DNA of 64,000 nucleotides from the NCBI GenBank assembly GCA_027019165.1, contig JALUXC010000002.1, positions 403,446-467,445 of the forward strand, in the 5' to 3' direction. The translations under genes were made by a program, and so were the position numbers. The stretch comes from Pseudophaeobacter sp. Its GTDB lineage: Bacteria > Pseudomonadota > Alphaproteobacteria > Rhodobacterales > Rhodobacteraceae. How positions within the stretch are numbered: the stretch's first letter is position 1; each line of letters opens with the position of its first letter. This document shows, one piece after another, positions 35,594 through 44,769 of the stretch. The notes under the pieces were generated by a model that was not told the DNA's origin, did not search any database, and saw only the letters and a program-made list of their open reading frames with translations.

Positions 35594-36925
35594 ATGTCCG
35601 GTATTCCGCACGACCATTACGAACCGAAGACTGGCGGCGAAAAGTGGCTCCACAGCCGTCTGCCGATCGTCGGTCTGATCTATGACACCATTATGATCCC
35701 CACCCCGAAGAACCTGAACTGGTGGTGGATCTGGGGCATTGTTCTGGCCTTCTGCCTTGCCCTGCAGATCGTCACCGGCATCGTTCTGGTGATGCATTAC
35801 ACGCCCCATGTGGATCTGGCCTTTGCCTCGGTTGAGCATATCATGCGCAACGTCAATGGCGGCTATATGCTCCGCTATCTGCATGCAAACGGCGCCTCGC
35901 TGTTCTTTGTTGCCGTCTACATCCACATCTTCCGCGGCCTGTTCTACGGCTCCTACAAGGCCCCGCGCGAGATCACCTGGATCATCGGCATGCTGATCTA
36001 CCTCTGCATGATGGGTACCGCCTTCATGGGCTATGTTCTGCCCTGGGGTCAGATGTCCTTCTGGGGCGCAACCGTGATCACCGGCCTGTTCGGCGCCATC
36101 CCCTTCATCGGGGAACCGATCCAGACCTGGCTGCTGGGCGGACCGGCCGTGGACAACGCAACGCTGAACCGCTTCTTCTCGCTGCACTACCTGCTGCCCT
36201 TCGTGATCGCCGCGCTCGTGATCGTTCACATCTGGGCCTTCCACACCACCGGCAACAACAACCCCACCGGTGTTGAAGTGCGCCGTGGCTCGAAAGAGGA
36301 AGCCGAGAAAGACACCCTGCCCTTCTGGCCCTACTTCGTGATCAAGGATTTCCTGGGTCTGGCCGTGGTGCTGGTAATCTTCTGGGCCATCGTCGGCTTT
36401 ATGCCGAACTATCTTGGCCACCCCGACAACTACATCGAAGCCAACCCGCTGGCGACGCCTGCACACATTGTGCCCGAATGGTACTTCCTGCCGTTCTACG
36501 CGATCCTGCGTGCCTTTACCGCTGACGTCTGGGTGGTTCAGATCGCCTCCTTCGTCACCGGCGGCATCGTCGACGCCAAGTTCTTCGGCGTGCTGGCCAT
36601 GTTTGGTGCCATCGCAGTGATGGCGCTGGCGCCCTGGCTGGACACCAGCCGCGTGCGTTCGGGTCGCTACCGTCCGATGTTCAAATGGTGGTTCTACCTC
36701 CTGGTCATCGACTTCTTTGCCCTGATGTGGCTGGGTGCCATGCCGGCGGAAGAGCCCTATGCTTCCTTCTCGCTGGTCGCCTCCGCATATTGGTTCGGTT
36801 ACTTCCTGGTGATCCTGCCGCTCTTGGGTGTGATCGAGAAGCCGGATGCCATCCCGGAAACCATCGAAGAGGATTTCAACGCCCACTACGGCTCGAAATC
36901 CGGTGAAGCCACTCCTGCCGAGTAA
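35594..36925 (+). CDS. petB: Cytochrome b of the bc1 complex
   Basis: The 443-residue membrane subunit carrying two b haems and both quinone sites of the cytochrome bc1 complex. It has about eight membrane helices. Visible landmarks are [34 protein letters not shown] and [16 protein letters not shown] with haem-ligand histidines, [20 protein letters not shown] around the Qo site, [15 protein letters not shown] (the PEWY motif) in the second half. Length matches alphaproteobacterial cytochrome b. Central gene of petABC. Confidence 0.97.
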   Translation: MSGIPHDHYEPKTGGEKWLHSRLPIVGLIYDTIMIPTPKNLNWWWIWGIVLAFCLALQIVTGIVLVMHYTPHVDLAFASVEHIMRNVNGGYMLRYLHANGASLFFVAVYIHIFRGLFYGSYKAPREITWIIGMLIYLCMMGTAFMGYVLPWGQMSFWGATVITGLFGAIPFIGEPIQTWLLGGPAVDNATLNRFFSLHYLLPFVIAALVIVHIWAFHTTGNNNPTGVEVRRGSKEEAEKDTLPFWPYFVIKDFLGLAVVLVIFWAIVGFMPNYLGHPDNYIEANPLATPAHIVPEWYFLPFYAILRAFTADVWVVQIASFVTGGIVDAKFFGVLAMFGAIAVMALAPWLDTSRVRSGRYRPMFKWWFYLLVIDFFALMWLGAMPAEEPYASFSLVASAYWFGYFLVILPLLGVIEKPDAIPETIEEDFNAHYGSKSGEATPAE

Positions 36926-36944
36926 GCTAGAAGGACAGCTACCT

Positions 36945-37736
36945 ATGTTGAAGAAACTCGCAACCGGTGCCGCCTTCGCTCTGGCGCTCACTCCTGCCGC
37001 AGGTTTTGCGGCAGGCGGGGCGGGCCACGTGGAGGACTTCAAGTTCTCCTTCGAAGGTCCCTTTGGCACCTATGATCAGAACCAGCTGCAACGCGGCCTT
37101 CAGATCTACACCGAAGTCTGCGCCGCCTGTCACGGGCTGAAATTCGTGCCCATCCGCACCCTCTCCGATGAAGGCGGCCCCGGCCTGCCCGAGGATCAGG
37201 TGAGGGCTTATGCGGCCGAAAACTTCACAGTCTATGATCCAGAGCTGGACGATGACCGCCCGGCAAAGCCCGTCGACCACTTCCCGGCGAACACGGCAGC
37301 CGGTGCACCTGACCTCAGCCTGATGGCCAAGGCGCGCGCGGGCTTTCACGGCCCCTACGGCACCGGCATGAACCAGCTGTTCAAAGGCATGGGCGGTGCG
37401 GAATATATCGCCTCCCTGCTGGACGGCTACACTGGTGAAGAAAAAGAAGAAGCAGGCACCATCTTCTACGAGAACACCGCCTTCCCCGGCGGCTGGATCT
37501 CGATGGCGCCGCCGCTGTCTGATGAACAGGTTGAGTTCGCGGACGGTCATGCCAACGACGTGCACCACATGGCGCAGGACGTCGCGGCCTTCCTAATGTG
37601 GACCGCAGAGCCAAAGATGATGGCCCGCCAGACCGCAGGTTTTGTCGGTGTGCTGATCCTGACCGTGCTGTCGGTGCTGCTCTATCTGACCAACAAGCGC
37701 CTCTGGGCACCGCATAAGGGCAAGAAGATCTCCTAA
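36945..37736 (+). CDS. petC: Cytochrome c1
   Basis: The 263-residue cytochrome c1 subunit, which passes electrons to soluble or membrane cytochrome c in the periplasm. It has a cleavable signal peptide (ending GFAAGG region near residue 22), the haem c motif C-A-A-C-H at residues 59-63, the methionine-ligand region in [17 protein letters not shown], and a C-terminal membrane anchor ([22 protein letters not shown]). The start at 36945 lies 19 bp after petB with AAGGA upstream. Last gene of petABC, followed by a strong terminator. Confidence 0.97.
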   Translation: MLKKLATGAAFALALTPAAGFAAGGAGHVEDFKFSFEGPFGTYDQNQLQRGLQIYTEVCAACHGLKFVPIRTLSDEGGPGLPEDQVRAYAAENFTVYDPELDDDRPAKPVDHFPANTAAGAPDLSLMAKARAGFHGPYGTGMNQLFKGMGGAEYIASLLDGYTGEEKEEAGTIFYENTAFPGGWISMAPPLSDEQVEFADGHANDVHHMAQDVAAFLMWTAEPKMMARQTAGFVGVLILTVLSVLLYLTNKRLWAPHKGKKIS

Positions 37737-37764
37737 GCCAGGTCTTCCCTCGAAACGCTATCTA

Positions 37765-37797
37765 CCCCCGCTCCAGACGGAGCGGGGGTTTTTCTTT
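37765..37797 (+). terminator. Intrinsic terminator of petABC
   Basis: A perfect 10-bp stem CCCCCGCTCC / GGAGCGGGGG with loop AGAC, followed at once by TTTTTCTTT, 28 bp after the petC stop. A textbook Rho-independent terminator. Confidence 0.95.
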
Positions 37798-37847
37798 GTC
37801 AGCGCCCATGCGCCCACAAGACGCTGCGATCAGCAAAAACCAAAGTC

Positions 37848-38372
37848 TCAGCTGGCGAAAAACCGGGAGCGGCCCCGTGGCATAGAGAGCGCATCCAAAA
37901 CGCGAACGGCGTTTTCATCAACCGGAGCGCCGCCGTCTAGCGTCAGGTCATATGAGAGGCCCTTGTGCACCCTGTCGTAGTCCTGTTCTGCGCTGCCCTT
38001 GCGGCGATCGCCTCGCGCATTTTCCCGCAGGTTCAGCACCTTCAAGTCTGTGTGCAGACCCACGAACAGGACATCATGGCTCTGAAACAGCTCCTGTAGC
38101 TCCCCATGCCAACCGGGAGTATCAAGGATGTGCTCTGCAATCAGGTCGTTGCCCGCATCCGCGAAAGCAGCCAAAGCGCGATGAAAGCCCGCAAAGAAAG
38201 CCGGGCGAGCGGCGCTCCAATCGGGATAAGTGTCCGGCTTCCAGGCACCGCTATCCCGCAGGTGGTCGATGGAGAGATGCAAAAAGGGTAGATTAGAAGT
38301 GGCTCGAATCGCCGCTGCGAGCGTGGATTTGCCACTGCTGGAGGCGCCATGCAGAAAGACAATCAGCGCCAT
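37848..38372 (-). CDS. Chloramphenicol phosphotransferase-like P-loop kinase
   Basis: A 174-residue P-loop protein of the CPT family. Walker A is GASSSGKST near the N-terminus, preceded by the strand ALIVFLH; a possible catalytic Asp lies in HLSIDHLRD. The family includes a chloramphenicol 3-O-phosphotransferase from Streptomyces, but most members have unknown substrates, so resistance should not be assumed. The start at 38372 has AGGAG at good spacing; the ATG at 38381 is too close to it. It follows mtaB after 15 bp on the same strand. Confidence 0.8.
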   Translation of the reverse strand: MALIVFLHGASSSGKSTLAAAIRATSNLPFLHLSIDHLRDSGAWKPDTYPDWSAARPAFFAGFHRALAAFADAGNDLIAEHILDTPGWHGELQELFQSHDVLFVGLHTDLKVLNLRENARGDRRKGSAEQDYDRVHKGLSYDLTLDGGAPVDENAVRVLDALSMPRGRSRFFAS

Positions 38373-38387
38373 GTCGGGCATCTCCTA

Positions 38388-39650
38388 TCAAACCGTCAGT
38401 TGCTGTCCCGTCGTCCCACCGATCACCGCAGTCACGATCTTCCCCTCTTCCTGCGCCGCCGCAAAGGTCACCTCGGTGAATTGCTCGGTCCGGCCCATAT
38501 GGGGGTTTTCCATCAGAATACGGTGGGTCTGACCGACTTGCGCGGCCAGATGTTTTTGCACCTGGGCATCGCCTGCGGCTCGCAGACGCGCCGCGCGCTC
38601 TTTGATGGTTCTGCCATCCACCTGTTTCGGGATCTTGGCCGCTGGCGTGCCTTCCCGTTTCGAATAGGGGAAGACGTGCAACCAGGTCAGATCACAGTCG
38701 CTCACCAGCTTGAGCGAGTTCTCGAAATGCGCCGCGCTCTCGGTCGGAAAGCCCGCGATAATGTCCGCTCCAAAGGTCATCTCGGGGCGCAGGCGGCGCG
38801 CCTCCTCGGTGAACCGGATGGCATCGTCGCGCAGATGGCGCCGCGCCATGCGTTTGAGGATCATGTCATCGCCATGCTGCAGGCTGAGGTGCAGATGCGG
38901 CATCAGGCGCGGCTCGGTCGCGATGGCCTGCATCATGTTCTCGTCCACCTCGATCGAGTCGATGGATGAAATCCGCAGGCGCGGCAGGTCCGGCACCAGC
39001 TTGAGGATCCGCATCACCAGATCGCCCAGTTTCGGCTGCGCAGGCAGGTCCGCCCCCCAGGAGGTGAGATCCACACCCGTCAGCACCACCTCGTTATAGC
39101 CCCGGTCCACCAGACGTTTGATCTGATCCACCACGACGCCCGCAGGGACAGATCGCGAGTTGCCCCGGCCATAGGGGATGATGCAGAAGGTGCAGCGATG
39201 ATCGCAGCCGTTCTGCACCTGCACATAGGCGCGGGAGCGCGTACCAAAGCCGTCGATCAGATGGCCTGCGGTTTCGGTCACCGACATGATGTCATCGACC
39301 TGCACCTTTTCCGTCTCGCCGATGAAATCCGGCCCCTTGGCTATTTCGGCCCAGGTATCTGGCTGCATCTTCTCGGTATTGCCGATGACGCGGGTGACCT
39401 CTTCCATGGCGGCAAAGGTCTCCGGCTCGGTCTGAGCGGCGCAGCCGGTGACGATAATCGGGGCTTCCGGGTTCTCGCGGCGTAGGCGACGGATTTCCTG
39501 CCGGGCCTTGCGCACTGCCTCGGCCGTTACCGCGCAGGTGTTGACCACCACCGCATTTTCCAGCCCCGCCGCACGCGACAGTTCCTTCATCGCCTCGGTC
39601 TCATAGGCGTTCAGGCGACAGCCTAATGTGGTGAATTTGGGCGCTGTCAT
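38388..39650 (-). CDS. mtaB: tRNA threonylcarbamoyladenosine methylthiotransferase MtaB
   Basis: A 420-residue radical SAM enzyme adding a methylthio group to t6A at position 37 of tRNAs decoding ANN codons. The N-terminal cluster ligands are Cys11, Cys39 and Cys70; the radical SAM cluster is Cys149, Cys153 and Cys156 in CDHRCTFC followed by IIPYGRGNSRS. A TRAM domain would be expected at the C-terminus; the region ending GRTEQFTEVTF fits. The start overlaps the dapF stop (ATGA). The MtaB assignment over MiaB/RimO rests on the short N-terminal TLGCRLN form. Confidence 0.92.
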   Translation of the reverse strand: MTAPKFTTLGCRLNAYETEAMKELSRAAGLENAVVVNTCAVTAEAVRKARQEIRRLRRENPEAPIIVTGCAAQTEPETFAAMEEVTRVIGNTEKMQPDTWAEIAKGPDFIGETEKVQVDDIMSVTETAGHLIDGFGTRSRAYVQVQNGCDHRCTFCIIPYGRGNSRSVPAGVVVDQIKRLVDRGYNEVVLTGVDLTSWGADLPAQPKLGDLVMRILKLVPDLPRLRISSIDSIEVDENMMQAIATEPRLMPHLHLSLQHGDDMILKRMARRHLRDDAIRFTEEARRLRPEMTFGADIIAGFPTESAAHFENSLKLVSDCDLTWLHVFPYSKREGTPAAKIPKQVDGRTIKERAARLRAAGDAQVQKHLAAQVGQTHRILMENPHMGRTEQFTEVTFAAAQEEGKIVTAVIGGTTGQQLTV

Positions 39651-40489
39651 CCCAGTGTCTCCAGGAAAGCGGCGGTGAAGGTGCCGCTAAAGACATGCAT
39701 GGTCGGACCGGTCATCCAGACGCCATCCTCGCGCCAGTCGATCCAGAGGGTGCCGCCATCCAGATCAATGCGCACCTTGCGCCCTGTGAGGCCCCTGCGC
39801 GCCGCTGCAACGGCCGTAGCGCAAGAGGATGAGCCAGAGGCAAGCGTCACGCCCACGCCGCGCTCCCACACCCGCATGCGGATGTGATCAGGACCGACGA
39901 TATGGGCGACCTGCACATTGGTGCGCTCAGGGTACAGTGGGTGATGCTCATAACGCGGGCCGAAGTCCTCAAGCGGAATGAGATCTGCGTCCTCGACAAA
40001 GAAGGTACAATGCGGGTTGCCCATACCAGTGGCGGTCGGGGCGCCTTCGATGGGCAGCTCCAGCGTGTCCATCGCCTCGGCCAGCGGGATCTCCTGCCAG
40101 TCCAGCTGCGGCGCACCCATGTTGACCGACGTCAGCCCCTCGCCCGCATCCCGCGCATAAAGATCGCCGCGATCTGTGGTCAGATGCAGCGCGTCCTTGC
40201 CGGTCTCAAGCATCAGGTGGCGGGCAATACAGCGCGTGGCATTGCCGCAAGCCGCCGAGGTAGAGCCATCGGCATTGTAAAAGGTCAGATGCGCATCCCC
40301 GGCGCCGTTTGAGATCACGGCCAGCTGATCGAATCCCACCCCGAATTGCCGGTGGGCGATTCCCTTCGCCAGAACGGGCGTGATCGCGATATCCTGCACG
40401 CGTGCGTCCACAACGACAAAGTCGTTGCCCAGCCCGTGCATCTTCATGAAGGGAAATCCGATATGATCTGATGTGCTCATGGCGGGCAT
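39647..40489 (-). CDS. dapF: Diaminopimelate epimerase
   Basis: A 280-residue cofactor-independent epimerase converting LL- to meso-diaminopimelate for lysine and peptidoglycan synthesis. The two catalytic cysteines are in ACGNATRC and GSSSCATAV; KMHGLGNDFVVVD near the N-terminus is the family signature. Start is uncertain between 40489 (GGGG five bases upstream) and 40480; the ATG at 40537 is too far upstream of the homologous region. It is coupled to mtaB by a 4-base overlap. Confidence 0.94.
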   Translation of the reverse strand: MPAMSTSDHIGFPFMKMHGLGNDFVVVDARVQDIAITPVLAKGIAHRQFGVGFDQLAVISNGAGDAHLTFYNADGSTSAACGNATRCIARHLMLETGKDALHLTTDRGDLYARDAGEGLTSVNMGAPQLDWQEIPLAEAMDTLELPIEGAPTATGMGNPHCTFFVEDADLIPLEDFGPRYEHHPLYPERTNVQVAHIVGPDHIRMRVWERGVGVTLASGSSSCATAVAAARRGLTGRKVRIDLDGGTLWIDWREDGVWMTGPTMHVFSGTFTAAFLETLG

Positions 40490-40678
40490 ATAGACCCCGC
40501 GTGTAAATGAATCCAGCCTTGCGCAGATAAACTTCAAAAAAGGGGGTTGACCCCCCGCGTTACTCCCCCTAGATACGCCGCCTATCGGGACAGCATGGAA
40601 CGCAAAGCCAAGCCAGCCCGACGCGAAATAAGCGCTTGATCCTTAGGGATGTTTTCGCTTAGACCGCATCAAAGAAGT

Positions 40679-40754
40679 GGGCCGTTAGCTCAGTTGGTAG
40701 AGCAACTGACTTTTAATCAGTGGGTCGCAGGTTCGAATCCTGCACGGCTCACCA
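40679..40754 (+). tRNA. tRNA-Lys (anticodon UUU)
   Basis: A 76-base tRNA including an encoded CCA end. The 7-bp acceptor stem GGGCCGT / ACGGCTC (one G-U pair), D arm with AGCTCAGTTGGTAGAGC, anticodon stem ACTGA/TCAGT around loop CTTTTAA with anticodon TTT, and T arm GCAGGTTCGAATCCTGC are all intact. Confidence 0.98.
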
Positions 40755-40776
40755 CTTTCTCAAATCTGGATGAAAA

Positions 40777-40793
40777 ACAGGACCTTGTCCTGT
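40777..40793. terminator. Hairpin downstream of tRNA-Lys
   Basis: A perfect 7-bp stem ACAGGAC / GTCCTGT with loop CTT lies 22 bp after the tRNA. It may help end or process the tRNA transcript, but no T run follows directly. The remaining space to 41041 holds nothing that I recognise. Confidence 0.4.
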
Positions 40794-41041
40794 CTTGCCG
40801 CCCTTTTACATCGTTCGGGGTGCGCCGCTTCTGTGGCGGGCAGGCCGTTTCTGCGCAACCCTGCACTGAAACAATGATTTGTTGGGAAAACCAAGGCGCG
40901 ACCTTGACCGGGGTCAAAGCCCTGAACTGGGAATCACCCTAGTCTGCGCTTGATAGGTTGGTCAGGCGTCCGCCAAGTTTTGCATATGGTGGGCTGCAAC
41001 TGGCTCTTGTTTCCATTGAACCAAAACGGAGGTGCGCCCCC

Positions 41042-41470
41042 ATGGCCAAAACCCGCAAGAAACAATCCGCCCCCGAAGGCCCAGTGCAGGCGCTTTTGTC
41101 GCTCAGCCCTCTGGCAGGTCCGCAGGTTCACCAGTTCTGGGAGATGCAGGAGCGCCTCCTGAAGGAAGCCGAGACGTTTAGCAAACACTGGTTCGAGCGG
41201 CGCCACACTGCGGCCCGCACAGGATTGCAAACAACGGCAGCCATGTTCGAAACCTGCACCAGCGATCCGGCTGCTGCGGGCAAGGCGCTGCATGACTGGC
41301 AGATGCAATCCGCCGAACGGATCACCGAAGATGTCCAGGAATGGATCGATCTTTGCACCCGCAGCGCCGAATTGTTTGCCTCAGCCGAGGTTGCCGTGAA
41401 CAGGGAAACAATGGAAACTGTCTCTGAAACGATAAAGGATGCAGGCCATCGGCATGCCACTCCGGTCTGA
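41042..41470 (+). CDS. Phasin-like helical protein
   Basis: A 142-residue helical protein resembling phasins, which coat polyhydroxyalkanoate granules. Its sequence is amphipathic and alanine-rich with few strands (VHQFWEMQERLLKEAETFSKHWF, then LQTTAAMFETCTSDPAAAGKALHDWQMQSAERITEDVQEW), fitting the coiled-coil phasin form. GGAGGTG precedes the ATG at 41042. It precedes a cation ATPase and lies near acyl-carrier and acyl-CoA synthetase genes, a grouping I associate with fatty-acid or polyester metabolism. The assignment rests on composition. Confidence 0.6.
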   Translation: MAKTRKKQSAPEGPVQALLSLSPLAGPQVHQFWEMQERLLKEAETFSKHWFERRHTAARTGLQTTAAMFETCTSDPAAAGKALHDWQMQSAERITEDVQEWIDLCTRSAELFASAEVAVNRETMETVSETIKDAGHRHATPV

Positions 41471-41516
41471 CTCCCACCAGGGCTGACGCATTATCCGCCG
41501 CGTGACGGAGAAGAAC

Positions 41517-44225
41517 ATGGCAGAAGTCACGGGCGCAGCGCCCCATGCTCTTGCGGGCGAAGATGTTGTCGCCGTACTTGGCTCGGATCAGACACTTGGT
41601 CTGACTGCACCGCAAATTGCAGAGCGGCGCGCCCGTCACGGGGTGAACCGGCTCAGGGCGCAAAAACCGCAGAGCCTTCTATCGCTGCTCGCGCATCAGT
41701 TTCGCAGCATTATCATCTGGCTGCTGGCCGCTGCTGCAGCTCTGTCCTTTGCGTTTGGAGATTTTGCCGAAGGGATGGCGATTCTTGTCGTCATCCTGTT
41801 CAACGGCGCCATAGGCTTTTTTACGGAGCTGCGCGCTGTGCGCTCGATGGAGGCGCTGCTGCGCATCGCCGAAGTGCAGACGCTGGTGCGCCGCGACGGC
41901 CGCATAGAGCGCATTGATGCGCGTGATCTGGTGCCGGGCGACATCGTGATTCTGGATGCCGGCGATGTGATCACCGCCGACCTACGGCTTCTGCAGGCCT
42001 CGAATCTGCAAAGCGACGAATCGATTCTGACCGGGGAATCCCTGCCTGTCGCCAAGGGCACCTCTGCCCTGCCCGTCCAGACCGATCTGCCCGAGCGCAG
42101 CAATATGGTCTTCAAGGGCACGGCCCTCACCCAGGGCGCCGGCGAGGCCGTGGTCACCGCCACAGGCATGCAGACCGAGATCGGCCGGATCAGCGCGCTG
42201 ACCGAAGAGGCGCAGGCCGAAGTCTCTCCTCTGGAGCGGCGGCTCGACAGGTTGGGGCATCGGCTGGTCTGGCTTACGCTGGGACTGGCGGTTTTGATGG
42301 TCGCGGTAGGGGTGATGCGCGGTCATGCGCTGATCGATATGATCCGTACCGGCACGGCGCTGGCGGTGGCCGCCGTGCCCGAGGGGCTGCCCATCGTCGC
42401 CACCCTGTGCCTTGCGCGCGGCATGTGGCGCATGGCGGCGCAGAACGCGGTGATCACGCGGCTCTCGTCGGTTGAAACCCTGGGCGCGACCACCCTGATC
42501 CTGACCGACAAGACCGGCACGCTCACGGAAAACGAGATGGCCGTGGTGCGTTACCTCTTCGCGGATGGCGATATGGCGCTGAAGCCCTCAACGCCGGCCG
42601 CCGGTGATACCCGGCTGGAGCTCGCCCTGCGCATCGGGGCCTTGTGCAACAACGCCACCCTTGTCACCGGCACAGCAGAGGCCAGCGGGGAGCCGATGGA
42701 GGTCGCCCTGTTGCGCGCGGCCCGTGACGCAAGCCTGGCCCTGGACAACCTTGACGAGGTCTGGCCACAGGTTGCCGAACACGCTTTTGACCCCGCTCGC
42801 AACATGATGGCCAGCGTCCATGCAGGCGGCGAGAGTTTTTTCTACGCCATCAAGGGCGCCCCCGAAGCTGTGCTTGAGGTCTGCACTCACGAATATCGCC
42901 CTGACGGCCCTGTCCCACTGGATGCGACATCTCGGCAGGCCTGGGCAGACCGGCAATCCGCCGCCGCACACGAAGGCCTGCGGCTGCTCGCGCTTGCAAC
43001 CAAACAGGCGGAAACGGCAGAGGATGCCCCCTACGACGGTCTGACACTGGTGGGTCTGGTCTGCTTCCTCGACCCCTTGCGCGCCGATGTGCCTGCTGCA
43101 ATCCGCTCTAGCCTTGCGGCAGGGGTACGGGTCGCGATGATCACCGGCGATCACGCCGACACCGCCGCGACCATTGCCCGTCAGGCGGGGCTGGCCGAAG
43201 GCGGCTTGCATGTCATCGAGGGGAAGGAACTGCGCGGGCTTGACCCCGACAGGATGGACCCGGACCTGCGCGCGCGGGTTCTGTCGGCGGATGTCTTTGC
43301 CCGCGTTGCCCCGGAAACCAAGCTGAGCCTCGTGCGCCTGTTCCAGAAGGCAGGCCATGTGGTCGCGATGACCGGTGACGGGGTGAACGATGCGCCCGCG
43401 CTCAAGAAATCCGACATCGGCATCGCCATGGGCCAGCGCGGCACGCAAGTCGCCCGCGAAGCCGCCGACGTGGTGCTGAAAGACGACGCCTTTGGCACGC
43501 TGATATCGGCGATGCGGCAGGGGCGGGTGATCTTCGACAATATCCGCAAATTCGTGATCTACCTGATGTCCTGCAACGTCAGCGAGGTTCTGGTTGTCGG
43601 CATCGCCGTGGGCGCAGGCCTGCCCGCACCGCTTTTGCCGCTGCAGATCCTGTTCCTGAACCTTGTGACGGATGTCTTTCCTGCCTTTGCGCTGGGACTC
43701 GGCAAAGGGGATAAGGGCATCATGTCCCGCCCGCCGCGCGATCCCGCCGAGCCTATTGCCGGTCGGCCCGAATGGGCTTTGATCGGCCTCTTGAGCGGCG
43801 CGATCACCGCGGCCACTCTGACCGGTTTTGTGCTCGCGCTGTTCTGGCTGGGGCTGGACGAGGGACAGGCGGTCACCGTCGCCTTTCTGACACTGGCGCT
43901 GGCCCAGCTGTGGAATGTCTTCAACGTGCGCAGCATGGGCGGAGCCCTGTGGGTCAACGAGGTCACGCGCAATCCTTTTGTCTGGGGCGCGCTCGGCTTA
44001 TGTTCTGGCCTGATTGCTGCGGCGCTTTGGCTACCGGGGCTTTCTGACCTGCTGCGCCTGCCCGATCCCGGCCTTGCCGGACTCGGGCTTTCCGGCTTGC
44101 TTAGTCTAGCGCCGCTGGTCATTGGCCAGATTGCCGTGAAATTTCGAGCCCAACATAGCAAGAGATATGACGCTGAGACCTCCCCGATACCCCCGCCCAA
44201 AAAGAGCGCAGTTGGAGCTGACTGA
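41517..44225 (+). CDS. P-type cation-transporting ATPase (P2, Ca2+-ATPase-like)
   Basis: A 902-residue membrane pump with all P-type hallmarks: TGES in the actuator domain (SILTGESLPVAKG), PEGLP in membrane helix 4 as in P2A calcium pumps, the phosphorylated Asp331 in DKTGTLTENE, and MTGDGVNDAPALKKSDIGIAMG in the hinge. About ten membrane helices are expected. The ion is probably Ca2+ or Mn2+, but this is inference. Start at 41517 has GGAG 10 bases upstream, preferred to a GTG at 41502. It lies 46 bp after the phasin-like gene. Confidence 0.92.
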   Translation: MAEVTGAAPHALAGEDVVAVLGSDQTLGLTAPQIAERRARHGVNRLRAQKPQSLLSLLAHQFRSIIIWLLAAAAALSFAFGDFAEGMAILVVILFNGAIGFFTELRAVRSMEALLRIAEVQTLVRRDGRIERIDARDLVPGDIVILDAGDVITADLRLLQASNLQSDESILTGESLPVAKGTSALPVQTDLPERSNMVFKGTALTQGAGEAVVTATGMQTEIGRISALTEEAQAEVSPLERRLDRLGHRLVWLTLGLAVLMVAVGVMRGHALIDMIRTGTALAVAAVPEGLPIVATLCLARGMWRMAAQNAVITRLSSVETLGATTLILTDKTGTLTENEMAVVRYLFADGDMALKPSTPAAGDTRLELALRIGALCNNATLVTGTAEASGEPMEVALLRAARDASLALDNLDEVWPQVAEHAFDPARNMMASVHAGGESFFYAIKGAPEAVLEVCTHEYRPDGPVPLDATSRQAWADRQSAAAHEGLRLLALATKQAETAEDAPYDGLTLVGLVCFLDPLRADVPAAIRSSLAAGVRVAMITGDHADTAATIARQAGLAEGGLHVIEGKELRGLDPDRMDPDLRARVLSADVFARVAPETKLSLVRLFQKAGHVVAMTGDGVNDAPALKKSDIGIAMGQRGTQVAREAADVVLKDDAFGTLISAMRQGRVIFDNIRKFVIYLMSCNVSEVLVVGIAVGAGLPAPLLPLQILFLNLVTDVFPAFALGLGKGDKGIMSRPPRDPAEPIAGRPEWALIGLLSGAITAATLTGFVLALFWLGLDEGQAVTVAFLTLALAQLWNVFNVRSMGGALWVNEVTRNPFVWGALGLCSGLIAAALWLPGLSDLLRLPDPGLAGLGLSGLLSLAPLVIGQIAVKFRAQHSKRYDAETSPIPPPKKSAVGAD

Positions 44226-44338
44226 TCTGTGTCTGGCTGTAACAGCCCTGCGCGCCCCAACGGGTTCTGCGCCTCATTTCATTCTTTGACTGTTCCGCTT
44301 TCCTGAATGCCCCACTCTACTGGCAATTGCCGCGTGGC

Positions 44339-44605
44339 TCAGCGCAGGCCGCGATGCAGTCGGCCAAGGCGGTCGGACAGGTATTCGATTAAATGGTCGA
44401 AACTGTCCATGTCGCCATAGTTCGCCCCCCGCATATCCAGTCCAAACCGCTCACCAATCGCTGTCAGGAGATTGAGGAAATCAATCGAGTCAATGTCGAA
44501 CTCATCACTCAGATCACCACTTAGGTCGATCTCGTCCAGCTAGATATTCGGCGCAATCCGCATCAGCGCTTCGCCGACAACTTTTTCGATCTCGTCGGAT
44601 GTCAT
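44339..44605 (-). pseudogene. Acyl carrier protein gene with an in-frame amber codon
   Basis: Read on the minus strand, 89 codons give an acyl carrier protein: MTSDEIEKVVGEALMRIAPNI, then TAG at codon 22 (44540-44542), then LDEIDLSGDLSDEFDIDSID and on to a normal TGA at 44339-44341. Ser40 in DIDSID is the phosphopantetheine site. Apart from the amber codon the frame and motifs are intact, so this is either a recent nonsense mutation, a sequencing error, or a gene read through by suppression. No purine-rich ribosome site precedes the ATG. It lies downstream of the acyl-CoA synthetase gene on the same strand; the 164 bp between them hold nothing recognisable. Confidence 0.85.
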
Positions 44606-44769
44606 AGGAGGCTGTCAGACCGCAGAAAAATCTGTCGATATTAAGCATTAGCAGACTCGGCCCCGATCAACTCAAGAAACACGACGGTGACATCGGCCTC
44701 AGTGGATACTTCACGTTGCGCGCTCTCATGGTCGCATTTTTGGAGCGTACAGTGTCACGGAAAGAAGTA

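Noticed and set aside
35483..37069. 528-codon open frame on the minus strand
   Set aside because: Antisense to petB, whose identity is certain.
37848..38372. Chloramphenicol resistance gene
   Set aside because: Only the P-loop fold family is supported; the family is broad and the gene sits beside mtaB and dapF.
44606..44769. 36-codon open stretch on the minus strand between acyl-CoA synthetase and acyl carrier protein genes (ends LELIGAESANA)
   Set aside because: No start codon with a ribosome site and no family match; could be a relic but cannot be supported.
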